Part shown: positions 44,200 through 52,648 of the stretch, piece by piece | Numbering within the stretch: the stretch's first letter is position 1 | Layout of the letters: each line of letters begins with the position of its first letter | Source of the DNA: Halomonas daqiaonensis | GTDB taxonomy: Bacteria > Pseudomonadota > Gammaproteobacteria > Pseudomonadales > Halomonadaceae | NCBI RefSeq assembly: GCF_900109725.1 | Contig: NZ_FOBC01000004.1 | Coordinates: 124,001-188,000 of the forward strand | Direction of reading: 5' to 3' | DNA: 64,000 nt | Translations under genes and position numbers: made by a program | Notes under the pieces: model-generated | What the model saw: the letters and a program-made list of their open reading frames with translations, nothing else | Database searches by the model: none | What the model was told of the DNA's origin: nothing

Positions 44200-44874
44200 A
44201 TGGCAGGCGATGCGTCGAAAGGGCTTTGGGTCACCCTGGTCTCCGGATTCCTGGCCATCGCCGGCATTGGCGCGAAGGGCCTGGCCGATCTTCATCTCGA
44301 GAGAGCCAGGCTGGATTCCCAACTCATCATCAGCGCGCTGGGCTCTTCGTCGGAGGAGTCGCGGCGCGAGACCCTACGGCTATTGGTAGATGCCCGGCTG
44401 ATCGCCGATGAACAGACACGAGAAGGCCTGAAGCAGTATTTCGAGGGCACGTCGCCGCGTACGCCGCCACAAGTCGCGTCGTTCATTCAGAGCGGCGAAA
44501 GGGTCACCCTCACACCCACCACCGAAGCCAATGCCAACAAGACCGACATCGACCTGTTCGTCTGCGGCTCTGCCAAAAATAGCGAGAGCGCCGAGGCACT
44601 GATCGACAGGGTTCACCAAGCGTTGAATGAATCCGGTGAGTTCGGTCGGATCGCCCTCAAGGTGTGGGAAGGCAATCTCTACCAAGAGGCACCCGAGAGC
44701 ATCTTGCAGGGTTTTTCGACGATGATTGTGGATGCCGGCCATGCGGAGTCCGGCCAAGTTCCCTTGATGGAGTCTGCCCTCAGCCACGTGTCGGAGTTGC
44801 CACCGGTAAAAGTGTTGAACAATCCCGGACCGAGCACCCCCTGGTTGATTTCGCTGGTGCTTTGTCCGGGTTAA
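44200..44874 (+). CDS. Orphan protein with N-terminal membrane helix
   Basis: A 224-residue protein of unknown family. A single hydrophobic segment (about residues 7-28) is followed by a helical charged stretch with EESRRETLRLLVDARLI and a C-terminal alpha/beta domain with TDIDLFVCGSAKNSE and ALIDRVHQALNESGEFG. AGGAGGGC lies before the ATG at 44200. Base composition is less GC-rich than its neighbours and it lies beside a gene remnant, which suggests an acquired patch. Its stop overlaps the end of the convergent monooxygenase-like gene by four bases. Confidence 0.7.
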   Translation: MAGDASKGLWVTLVSGFLAIAGIGAKGLADLHLERARLDSQLIISALGSSSEESRRETLRLLVDARLIADEQTREGLKQYFEGTSPRTPPQVASFIQSGERVTLTPTTEANANKTDIDLFVCGSAKNSESAEALIDRVHQALNESGEFGRIALKVWEGNLYQEAPESILQGFSTMIVDAGHAESGQVPLMESALSHVSELPPVKVLNNPGPSTPWLISLVLCPG

Positions 44875-45227
44875 TCGCGCGTAGTGTCTAGTGATGTACC
44901 GAAAGGCCACGGCGCTTTCCTGGGCGGCATCACCACCCACTCGGGCTCCTCGAATTCGCCGATCGCCCGGATCTCGCAGAAGGGCGCGGCGCTGCGGATG
45001 ATCTCCTTCACTTCCGGGTTCGGCTGGGCTTCCATGGCGTCGCGGCTGGCCTTGCTGTCCCAGTGGGCGATGGCGATCAGCGTGGTCGGGTCATCGATCT
45101 TGCGATGCAGTTCGGTGCCTCTCGCGCCTGGGGCCTGCTGTATGATCTCGCTGGCGCGGACCCAGGCCTCGGCGTAGTCCTCGGCTTGGTAGCCGTCGCG
45201 GATATGCACCTCGAAGATGTATTTCAT
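44871..45227 (-). CDS. Antibiotic biosynthesis monooxygenase (ABM)-domain protein
   Basis: A 118-residue dimeric alpha-beta barrel type protein. YAEAWVRASEIIQQAPGARG, a HWDSKASRDAMEA segment and a short C-terminal extension fit the ABM/EthD-like superfamily. Members range from monooxygenases to heme-degrading or stress proteins; activity not assignable. AGGAGTC precedes the ATG. Confidence 0.8.
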   Translation of the reverse strand: MKYIFEVHIRDGYQAEDYAEAWVRASEIIQQAPGARGTELHRKIDDPTTLIAIAHWDSKASRDAMEAQPNPEVKEIIRSAAPFCEIRAIGEFEEPEWVVMPPRKAPWPFGTSLDTTRD

Positions 45228-45368
45228 GGGGAGACTCCTCCTCGGTTTTCTTCCTTGTCGGTTTCACAAATCAGTGTATCTCGCCACAGGCTTGCGTTCG
45301 CCCCGATCGGCACGTCCGCTGATATGCTGTAAGGCGATGCGCCCCGCTATCGATCACAAGGAGTGAGC

Positions 45369-45956
45369 ATGTCTGATACCCCTTACGCTAAGACCCTCGC
45401 CGCCCTGGATGCACTGCATGCGGAGGATCCGCGCAGTGTGGAGGTGGACGGCGAGCCGGTACCCCAGGAGCTGTGGCATGCCGGGCGCATGAGCGCCTGG
45501 CTGGAGCGGCTGCATGAGCACCCCGACGAGCTGGTGCAGCTGGCGGTGCGCGGCCAGCACCTGCAGCGCTGGCAGGTGCCGCGGAGCGACTATCCCGAGG
45601 GACGGGTAGGTTACCTGACCTGGCGGCGCGATCAGGGTCAGCGCGCCGGCGAGACCACCGCTCGGCTCATGCAGGAGGCGGGCTACTCCGCCGAGCAGGC
45701 CGAGCGGGTGGAGCGGATGATTCGCAAGCAGGGGCTGGGGCGCGAGCCCGGCACCCAAGCCGTGGAGGACTGCGCCTGCCTGGTGTTCCTGGAGAACTAT
45801 TTCGGCGACTTCTCAAAACAGATCGACCACGACCACCTGATCCGCATCGTGCAGATGACCTGGAAGAAGATGTCACCGGGAGCCCATGAGCTGGCACTGG
45901 GCCTACCCATGAGCGATGAGGCGCGTGGCCTGGTGGAAGAGGCGCTGGCGGGATAA
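45369..45956 (+). CDS. DUF4202-family protein
   Basis: A 195-residue protein matching DUF4202: ELWHAGRMSAWLERLHEHPD, ELVQLAVRGQHLQRWQVPR, GRVGYLTWRRDQG and CLVFLENYFGDF. His and Asp residues conserved along these helices suggest an HD-like metal site. Function unproven. AAGGAGTGAGC supports the ATG at 45369. Confidence 0.88.
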   Translation: MSDTPYAKTLAALDALHAEDPRSVEVDGEPVPQELWHAGRMSAWLERLHEHPDELVQLAVRGQHLQRWQVPRSDYPEGRVGYLTWRRDQGQRAGETTARLMQEAGYSAEQAERVERMIRKQGLGREPGTQAVEDCACLVFLENYFGDFSKQIDHDHLIRIVQMTWKKMSPGAHELALGLPMSDEARGLVEEALAG

Positions 45957-46011
45957 CGACAAGGATAGCGCCGACGCCTCAGGCTGGCCGGTATTCCTGT
46001 GTAGCAACCGG

Positions 46012-47205
46012 CTATGCCAGGCCCACCATCTGGGCGGTGTACCAGGCGATCATGCGCTCCTCGTCGGTGGGAATCACCCAGGCGCCGACGCGGCTGTCGG
46101 CCGCGCTGATGCGTTCGGCATCTCGGTCGTTGGCGTCGACATCGAGCTCGAGGCCAAGCCACTCACAGCCGCGGCAGATGGCTTCGCGCACCGGGGCGGC
46201 GTGTTCGCCGATGCCGGCGGTGAAGACGAGCTGGTCGAGCCCGCCCAGGGCGGCGGTCAGGCTGCCGATCTCGCAAATGGCGCGGTAGGCATAGAGTTCC
46301 ACCGCTTCGCGCGCCTCGGGTGCAGCGCTTTCGAGCAACTCGCGCATGTCGCCGCTGATACCGGAAACCCCGAGCAGGCCGGAGCGCTTGTAGAGCATCT
46401 CGGTGAGCGCCTCGGCGCTCATGCCTTCCTGCTGGATCAGATGCAGCACCAGCCCGGGGTCGAGGCTGCCGCAGCGGGTGCCCATGGGCATGCCTTCAAT
46501 GGCGGTGAAGCCCATGGTGGAGGCCACACTAGTGCCGTTGCGGATGGCGCACAGGCTGGCGCCGTTGCCCAGGTGGGCGACGATCACCCGTTCGCGACGA
46601 GCATCGCCCAGCTGTTGGGGCAGCACACGGTTGATGTAGTCATACGAGAGGCCGTGGAAGCCGTAACGGATCAGGCCGCGCTGGGTCAGCTCGCGGGGCA
46701 AGGCAAACTGGCGGGCCACCTCGGGCTGGTTGGCGTGGAAGGCGGTGTCGAAGCAGGCCACCTGTGGCAGGTCGGGGTGGCGCTCGGCGAGCGGCGTCAC
46801 GGGTGCCAGGCAGAAAGGTTGATGAAGCGGTGCCAGCGACTCGAGTTCGCCCAGCTCAGCGGTGATCTCGGGCGTGAGTGCCACCGGCTGGTGGTAGTCG
46901 CGGCCGCCGTGCACAACCCGGTGTCCCACCGCGGCGAGTGACAGGTCGGGCAGCTCGTCGAGCCAGCTAAGCAGGCGCCCCATGGCGTCGGGCAGCTCGA
47001 GCCGGGTGGGCAGTTCGTCCTTCTCCATCGCCACGGGGCGGCCTTCACTATTCTGCAGCTTCAACCTGGGAGTGCCGCCGTTCAGCCCGGAAAACATGCC
47101 GCGATAGCGAGGCGTCAGGGTGTCGAGCGATTCGGCACCCGTCAGCGGGTAGAGGGCAAACTTCAGGCTGGAAGACCCGCTGTTGAGGGTCAGGATATTG
47201 CGCAT
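46012..47205 (-). CDS. ackA: Acetate kinase
   Basis: A 397-residue enzyme of the sugar kinase/Hsp70 fold that interconverts acetyl-phosphate + ADP and acetate + ATP. LTLNSGSSSLKFALY, HRVVHGGRDY, CFDTAFHANQP, YGFHGLSYDYI and HLGNGASLCAI motifs occur in order. The ATG at 47205 has AAGGAG upstream, formed by the sequence just after the pta stop; an in-frame ATG at 47220 is possible. Co-transcribed with the MaoC-PTA gene, 16 bases upstream. Confidence 0.96.
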   Translation of the reverse strand: MRNILTLNSGSSSLKFALYPLTGAESLDTLTPRYRGMFSGLNGGTPRLKLQNSEGRPVAMEKDELPTRLELPDAMGRLLSWLDELPDLSLAAVGHRVVHGGRDYHQPVALTPEITAELGELESLAPLHQPFCLAPVTPLAERHPDLPQVACFDTAFHANQPEVARQFALPRELTQRGLIRYGFHGLSYDYINRVLPQQLGDARRERVIVAHLGNGASLCAIRNGTSVASTMGFTAIEGMPMGTRCGSLDPGLVLHLIQQEGMSAEALTEMLYKRSGLLGVSGISGDMRELLESAAPEAREAVELYAYRAICEIGSLTAALGGLDQLVFTAGIGEHAAPVREAICRGCEWLGLELDVDANDRDAERISAADSRVGAWVIPTDEERMIAWYTAQMVGLA

Positions 47206-47221
47206 CTCGAGCTCCTTCATC

Positions 47222-48646
47222 TCAGGCTTCTTGTCCGGGCAGGCCCTGACGCTTCTGATGGTCTGCCACGAGCAGGGCCAGGGCGCAGGAGGCCATGCGG
47301 GTGATGGCCTCGTCGGCGCGGCTGGTCAGGATGATAGGGACTCGGGCGCCCAGCACCAGCCCGGCACCGCTGGCATCGGCCAGGTAGGTCAACTGCTTCA
47401 TGAGCATGTTGGCGGCCTCCAGGTCCGGGGCGACCAGGATATCTGCACGACCGGCGACCGGAGATTCGATCCCCTTGGTGCGCGCGGCGCTTTCGGAGAT
47501 GGCGTTGTCGAAAGCCAGCGGGCCGTCCAGTGTGCCGCCCTTTATCTGGCCGCGGTCGGCCATCTTGCACAGGGCGGCGGCATCCAGAGTGGAGGGGATC
47601 CGGGGATTGATCGTCTCCACCGCGGAGAGGATGGCCACCTTGGGGTCGCGATTGCTCAGCGCGTGGGCCAGGCCGATGGCGTTGCAGATGATGTCGCGTT
47701 TCTGGTCGAGGCTCGGGTTGATATTGATGGCGGCGTCGGTGATGAACAGAGGCCGTGGATAGGTCGGGACGTCGAAGGCCATGACGTGACTGATGTTGCG
47801 TTCGGTGCGCAGGCCGCCGTCGCGCTTTAGCACTTCGTGCATCAGCTCGTCAGTGTGCAGGGAGCCTTTCATGAGGGCTTCGGCGCGTCCCTCTCGCACC
47901 AGGGCCACGGCGCGTTCTGCAGCGGCATGGCTATGCGGAACGTCGATGAGCTCGAACTCGCTGATATCGACCTCGGCGGCATCGGCCGCGGCGTGGATCT
48001 TCGCTCTCGGGCCGACCAGCAGGGGGATGATCAGGCCGTGGTGGGCGGCGGCCACGGCACCAGTCAGTGATACATCGTCCACCGGGTGAACCACGGCCAC
48101 GGGAATGGCGGATGGATGGTCGGCGGCATTCAGGATCTCGTGCAGGCGGCCTCGCTCGGCCAGGCGCACCGTGGGCATCACGGTGCGGAGCCGGCGTACC
48201 TTCTCCTTGGGCGCGAGCACCCGGGCCTCGCCTTCGATAACCACCTTGCCCTTCTGGTTCTCGCAGCGGCAGTCCAGGCTCAACTGCGAGCGGGCGTCGT
48301 CCTTGGCGGTAACGCGTACGCTGACCTTGAGCACGTCCCCCAGGGCAACCGGTGCCCGGAAGCTCAGCGTCTGTCCCAGGTAGAGGGTGCCGGGGCCTGG
48401 TAACTGGGTGCCCAGCACCGTGGAAATCAAGGCTCCACCCCACATGCCGTGGGCGATGACTTCCTGGAAGCGGGAGCTGCGCGCGAAATCGTCGTCCACG
48501 TGGGCCGGATTGACGTCCCCGGACATGATGGCGAACAGCTTGATGTCATCCAGGGTCAGGCGTTTCTCGAGGTGTGCTTCGTCACCCACCTGGATCTCGT
48601 CGTAGGTGCGGTTCTCGATATAGCGGTCGTCGTTGGGTGCAGCCAT
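47222..48646 (-). CDS. MaoC hydratase-phosphate acetyl/butyryltransferase fusion
   Basis: A 474-residue fusion. Residues about 10-150 form a MaoC/(R)-hydratase hot-dog domain with DVNPAHVDDDFARSSRFQEV and HGMWGGAL carrying the hydratase Asp/His pair; residues about 165-474 form a PTA/PTB domain with AVVHPVDDVSLTGAVAAA, LMKGSLHTDEL and the Gly/Ala-rich C-terminal region. The pairing with ackA suggests production of acetyl- or acyl-phosphate for ATP. The hydratase part could feed (R)-3-hydroxyacyl-CoA metabolism such as polyhydroxyalkanoate. GGAGCG precedes the ATG. Confidence 0.92.
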   Translation of the reverse strand: MAAPNDDRYIENRTYDEIQVGDEAHLEKRLTLDDIKLFAIMSGDVNPAHVDDDFARSSRFQEVIAHGMWGGALISTVLGTQLPGPGTLYLGQTLSFRAPVALGDVLKVSVRVTAKDDARSQLSLDCRCENQKGKVVIEGEARVLAPKEKVRRLRTVMPTVRLAERGRLHEILNAADHPSAIPVAVVHPVDDVSLTGAVAAAHHGLIIPLLVGPRAKIHAAADAAEVDISEFELIDVPHSHAAAERAVALVREGRAEALMKGSLHTDELMHEVLKRDGGLRTERNISHVMAFDVPTYPRPLFITDAAININPSLDQKRDIICNAIGLAHALSNRDPKVAILSAVETINPRIPSTLDAAALCKMADRGQIKGGTLDGPLAFDNAISESAARTKGIESPVAGRADILVAPDLEAANMLMKQLTYLADASGAGLVLGARVPIILTSRADEAITRMASCALALLVADHQKRQGLPGQEA

Positions 48647-48665
48647 GTGGGTCGCTCCGATGTTG

Positions 48666-48684
48666 ATTACTGCGTTGCAGCAAT
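48666..48684. promoter_or_regulatory. Inverted repeat with CTGC-N3-GCAG core upstream of the MaoC-PTA gene
   Basis: ATTACTGC-GTT-GCAGCAAT has one mismatched pair and lies 20 bases before the start codon. CTGC-N3-GCAG is the core reported for PhaR-type regulators of polyhydroxyalkanoate metabolism. Assignment to PhaR is inference. Confidence 0.4.
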
Positions 48685-48794
48685 TATAGACTCCCATCAT
48701 AGCCGGCCGTTGGCTACCGTTCGTTGATCTATATCGGATGCTCGTCAATTCGATGCTTGCGTGGGGCAGAGGTGGCGCAGGGGTAACGACGCTC

Positions 48795-48824
48795 GCGGGC
48801 GGGTCCTGTAGAGGACCCGCCCGC
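48795..48824 (-). terminator. Hairpin terminator after the DUF6746-like gene
   Basis: GCGGGCGGGTCCT (48795-48807) pairs perfectly with AGGACCCGCCCGC (48812-48824) around a four-base loop, 38 bases beyond the stop of the minus-strand gene. No T-run follows. Confidence 0.6.
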
Positions 48825-48861
48825 AGGGTTCAAGCGAGCCGTGGCCCGCCGGGGAGATGGC

Positions 48862-49230
48862 TCAGGGCACCAGGGTCTGGGCGGCCTCGAGGTAGGCCGC
48901 ACCGTGGTTGCGGACGCGCTCGCGCTCGGCGCTCTCGGAGCCCAGATGCACTTCCTCCAGATCCACGGCCATGGCGTCGAGCTCTTCATCGAACTTCGCC
49001 AGCGCATTTTCCAGGGTATAGGAGAGCCGGTGGACGGTGCCGAGATCGGCGTTGCTCAGCTCCTCCTGGGCGAGCAGCACGGCCAGCTGGTGGTTGGTAT
49101 CGGAGAATTGGCTCACGGCCTCGGTCAAGGTATCGGCGGCCTCGCCCTCGAAGTGGTCGGGGCGCTCCTCGGCCTGGACGGTGGTGGCCAGCAGGCCGGT
49201 GCAGAGGGCGGCGAAAAGCAGGTGTTTCAT
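48862..49230 (-). CDS. Periplasmic DUF6746-like protein
   Basis: A 122-residue secreted protein with signal peptide ending TVQA. The mature part is acidic and helical: RPDHFEGEAADTLTEAVSQF and TVHRLSYTLENALAKFDEEL. It resembles the small DUF6746 family found in halophilic gammaproteobacteria as I recall it; function unknown. Metal binding is conceivable because of the acidic surface. AAGGATA lies before the ATG at 49230; an ATG at 49245 is an alternative. Confidence 0.65.
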   Translation of the reverse strand: MKHLLFAALCTGLLATTVQAEERPDHFEGEAADTLTEAVSQFSDTNHQLAVLLAQEELSNADLGTVHRLSYTLENALAKFDEELDAMAVDLEEVHLGSESAERERVRNHGAAYLEAAQTLVP

Positions 49231-49354
49231 GTTGGTATCCTTCATGATGATGAGAATCAATCGCATGAAGAAGCTATCACTCTCTCCTCCTAGTGACAAT
49301 AATTGTCGTTTGCATTCATATCGCACTTGACCTGGGTCACCCCCTGACAAGCTG

Positions 49355-50425
49355 TCACTCAGTACCGAACTGCACGGTCAGGCTCTCGTCACTCTCGCAG
49401 GGCTTGCCGTGGCGAAGCGTCAGGCGACGCTGGGTAAGGTTCATCACCACCGAGAACAGCGTTTCCATGCGCTCCTCGGGGGGTTGGTCGGGATTGAAGT
49501 GTCGGCAGATGGAGAGCGGTGCGTTGTCATGGTCGCTGAGGATGGCGAACAGCTGGCCCTCGCCGATCTCGCCTTCGGTAGGTAGCCGCTCACGCAGTAA
49601 GGTATCCAGCCGCGCCAGGCGTGTGCGGGAGTCGGGGCGCGGGAAGTCCTCGACCTGGCAGGTGACGGTACGGGCGTAGAGGTGATTGGTGTGGGTGACC
49701 ATGCCACCCTGCGGAGCCAACTGGCCTGGCTCGCCGGGGTGGACCTCCAGGCCGGCGGCCTGGCCCCCTTCGTTGCCGACTTGGGCACTGGCGATCAGGA
49801 AATGGGCTGGCGAGCAGACCCGGTCGTGGCTGGCTACTGCCACGGCACGTTCGATATCGGGGCTCTCGAGGATCTTGCGCAGGGCGACGTGGATGGGGAG
49901 CCCCTCGCCACAGGTTCGCGAGCGGATGGCATTGAGGCAGACCCCAATGCCGTGCTCGTTCATGCCGATCTTGGCCACCATGCCGGCTTCACCGATGCTG
50001 AACAAGGCGGGGGCATCGCGACCGCTGATCTCCAGGGCCACCACGTTGTGCAACTGGTCGGTCCGCCAGTCCCAGTTCTGGGCCAGCCACTGGTTGCCAT
50101 CGCGGTTCAGGGCGAAGGCGGAGCAGCCGCCGCTGGCCTGGGTCAGCGAGATCTCGCTGCGGCAGTTGAGGGTAAGGATGTCCTCGAAGTCGAGCCCGGC
50201 TCCCCGGCCAATGCCTTCCATCTCCTCGAGGATGGCCGGGAAGCCGTGCTCGATCATCGGCAGGAAGCGCTCTGCCGCCTGGCGCGCCCTGGCCCAGTCC
50301 AGGCCCACGAAGTCCTGGAACAGCCGGTCATAGACCTCGAGGCTTTGGGTGATCAGCTCGGCATGGGCGCGGCCGTGAGCCTCGCCGATCTCGGCGCGGC
50401 TGCCGGAGAGGGGGGTGATATGCAT
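49355..50425 (-). CDS. Peptidase C45 / acyl-CoA:6-aminopenicillanate acyltransferase family
   Basis: A 356-residue Ntn-hydrolase. Self-cleavage would occur before Cys101 in ASGGCSAFAL, releasing the catalytic N-terminal Cys. NWDWR just after it and the C-terminal RERLPTEGEIGEGQLFAILS match the AAT-like group. Substrate unknown: bacterial members hydrolyse N-acyl amino acids or peptides. It lies two bases beyond the end of the dienelactone hydrolase gene, so the two are one transcript. Confidence 0.87.
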   Translation of the reverse strand: MHITPLSGSRAEIGEAHGRAHAELITQSLEVYDRLFQDFVGLDWARARQAAERFLPMIEHGFPAILEEMEGIGRGAGLDFEDILTLNCRSEISLTQASGGCSAFALNRDGNQWLAQNWDWRTDQLHNVVALEISGRDAPALFSIGEAGMVAKIGMNEHGIGVCLNAIRSRTCGEGLPIHVALRKILESPDIERAVAVASHDRVCSPAHFLIASAQVGNEGGQAAGLEVHPGEPGQLAPQGGMVTHTNHLYARTVTCQVEDFPRPDSRTRLARLDTLLRERLPTEGEIGEGQLFAILSDHDNAPLSICRHFNPDQPPEERMETLFSVVMNLTQRRLTLRHGKPCESDESLTVQFGTE

Positions 50426-50427
50426 GC

Positions 50428-51192
50428 TTATAGCACCTCGTCGAGCAGCTCGAGGAAGGCGGCCCAGGACTTCTCGTCGGCGCGCTGCTGGTAGCGGTCG
50501 CTGCCGAAGACGGTGAAGGCATGGGGCGCGCCGGAGTAGATCTCGATCTCGTAGGTGACATCGGCGGCCTCGAGTTCCTTGCCCAGGGTGGCGACGTCGT
50601 CCAGGGAGATCGACTGGTCGGCACCGCCGTGGGCGATCAGGATCGGGGCGGTATCGCCGCCGTAGGACTGGCCCTCGGGAGTTGCCAGGCCGCCATGGAA
50701 GGTGGCGTAGCCGGCGATGTCCTCTGCCTCGCCGGAGCGGGCGAGCTCCAGCACCACGGCGCCGCCGAAGCAGTAGCCCATTACCACGGTAGGTGTGGCG
50801 GCTCCCTGGTTGCGCGCCTCGGCCAGGCCGGCCAGGGTCAGGGTGCGCATGCGCTCGCGGTCTTCATATAGCCGAGCAGTCTCGGCCTTCTTGGCATCGA
50901 TCTCCACCGGGCGATTGCCCTGGCCGTAGAGGTCGACGGCGAAGGCGTCATAGCCTTCTTGGGCAAGCATGTCGGCGCGCTGGCGCTCATAGTCGTCGAG
51001 GCCGTCCCAGTCGTGAATGACCAACACGCTGCCGCGGGCCTCGCCCTCGGCAGTGGCGAGGTAGCCCGCGAAGGTCTCGTCGCCGACGTCGTAGGTAACG
51101 TCCTGACCGGTGGGCTCGAAGGCGAAGGCACTGCCTGTGGCGAGGCCCAGGGTGGCGGCGAGGGTCAGGGTGGCGTGAAGCGGCTGGCTCAT
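50428..51192 (-). CDS. Secreted dienelactone hydrolase-family enzyme
   Basis: A 254-residue alpha/beta hydrolase with signal peptide ending SAFA. The catalytic triad is Cys141 (MGYCFGGA), Asp192 (HGGAD) and His224 (SGAPHAF), as in carboxymethylenebutenolidase, but periplasmic location indicates another substrate. GGAG precedes the ATG at 51192; a longer upstream reading frame has no signal. First gene of a pair with the C45 peptidase. Confidence 0.9.
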   Translation of the reverse strand: MSQPLHATLTLAATLGLATGSAFAFEPTGQDVTYDVGDETFAGYLATAEGEARGSVLVIHDWDGLDDYERQRADMLAQEGYDAFAVDLYGQGNRPVEIDAKKAETARLYEDRERMRTLTLAGLAEARNQGAATPTVVMGYCFGGAVVLELARSGEAEDIAGYATFHGGLATPEGQSYGGDTAPILIAHGGADQSISLDDVATLGKELEAADVTYEIEIYSGAPHAFTVFGSDRYQQRADEKSWAAFLELLDEVL

Positions 51193-51333
51193 GTTGAATC
51201 TCCAGGGTCGATGGACGCCTGTCAGTATAGGCGTGCTCTCCGCGAACGTTGGTGATGCAGGCTTGTGTTCTGCCGGGAAGGGTTCCAGATTGTGAGGGTG
51301 TGTTACCCGATCAATCTGAGCGAGACGACAATC

Positions 51334-52548
51334 ATGAAAAAACACGTACTGGCGATGGCAGTCGCTGCGTCCACGGTGGCCCTTTCGGGCGTGGCCCAGG
51401 CCGAGGTCAAGATCGGTTTCCTGGGCGGCTTCACTGGCGGGATCGAGAGTCTGACACCGCCGATCTTCGACGGTGCCCAGCTGGCAGTAGATCAGGTCAA
51501 CGAGCAGGGCGGCCTCCTCGATGGCCAGATGATCGAGATGCCCACCGGTGATACCACCTGCTCCGATGCATCGGCGGCCTCCAACGCCGCTGACCGCATG
51601 GTCAATACCGAGGAGGTCACGGCCATCGTCGGCGCCCTGTGCACCGGCGCTACCATCGCGGCGGCCAACAACGCAGCCATTCCCGGCGGCGTTGTGATGG
51701 TATCGCCGGCTTCAACGGCACCGGCAGTCAGCGAACTCGATGACAACGACCTGGTGTTCCGCACCGTGCCCTCGGACGCCTTCCAGGGCGAGATGCTGGC
51801 CAAACTGCTGCTCGAGAAAGGTATCGACGAGGTGGCGGTCACCTACGTCAACAACGACTACGGCCAGGGCCTCTCCGACGCCTTCGCCACGACCTTCGAG
51901 GCCGAGGGCGGCACGGTCGCCGCGAACCTGGCTCACGAGGATAACCGTGCCGACTATCGTTCCGAGCTCGGCACCCTCTCGGCCAGCGGCGTGCCGACAT
52001 TGGTGGTGCTGGCCTACGCCGACACCTCCGGCCAGACGGTGCTGCGCCAGGCCTACGAGAGCGGCATGTTCACCCAGTACGTGGGGGCCGACGGCATGGT
52101 CGGCAACAGCCTGGTGGATGCCGTTGGCGCCGATGTGCTCGAGGGCATGATCGCCACTCGTCCTGGCAGCCCCGACCTGCCGGGTACCGAGATGTTCAGC
52201 GAGGCCGCCGAGGAAGCCGGGGTCGATCCCGATGCGGTGTTTGCGGCCCAGGCCTACGACGCGGCCTTCTTGTTGGCACTGGCCATCGAGCAGAACGGCA
52301 GCGCCGAGCGCGAGGGGCTCTCCGAGGCACTGCGCAGCGTCGCCACCGCGCCTGGCGAGGTAATCCTGCCGGGTGAATGGGAAAAGGCGGTGGAGCTGAT
52401 TGCCGCTGGCACCGAGATCGATTACCAGGGGGCCTCCGGCACCCATGAGTTCAACGAGGCCGGCGATGTGCCTGGCATCGTGGTCGAGATGGTTGTCGAA
52501 GACGGCGAGTTCGTGCAGGTCGGCGAACTCGAGGCTAACGACAGCTAA
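51334..52548 (+). CDS. Branched-chain amino-acid-type ABC transporter binding protein
   Basis: A 404-residue type I periplasmic binding protein with signal ending AQA. VKIGFLGGFTGGIESL, NTEEVTAIVGALCTGATIAA and FRTVPSDAFQGEMLAKLL are standard for Leu/Ile/Val and amide/urea receptors. Two Cys in lobe I probably form a disulfide. The gene is on the opposite strand from the permease/ATPase genes and converges on livM with a perfect hairpin between. Ligand not assignable. Confidence 0.92.
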   Translation: MKKHVLAMAVAASTVALSGVAQAEVKIGFLGGFTGGIESLTPPIFDGAQLAVDQVNEQGGLLDGQMIEMPTGDTTCSDASAASNAADRMVNTEEVTAIVGALCTGATIAAANNAAIPGGVVMVSPASTAPAVSELDDNDLVFRTVPSDAFQGEMLAKLLLEKGIDEVAVTYVNNDYGQGLSDAFATTFEAEGGTVAANLAHEDNRADYRSELGTLSASGVPTLVVLAYADTSGQTVLRQAYESGMFTQYVGADGMVGNSLVDAVGADVLEGMIATRPGSPDLPGTEMFSEAAEEAGVDPDAVFAAQAYDAAFLLALAIEQNGSAEREGLSEALRSVATAPGEVILPGEWEKAVELIAAGTEIDYQGASGTHEFNEAGDVPGIVVEMVVEDGEFVQVGELEANDS

Positions 52549-52564
52549 GGTACCGGTAACCAAA

Positions 52565-52602
52565 GCAAGAGGCCCCGGCGGGCAACCGCCGGGGCCTCTT
52601 GC
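52565..52602. terminator. Bidirectional terminator between the liv receptor and livM
   Basis: A perfect 17-pair stem, GCAAGAGGCCCCGGCGG with its complement, closed by a GCAA tetraloop. It lies 16 bases after the receptor stop and 46 bases from the livM stop, serving both converging transcripts. Confidence 0.9.
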
Positions 52603-52648
52603 GTATGGGCGCCCCTCGTTTGGAGGCGAGGTGTTAAGGAGCTGGCCC

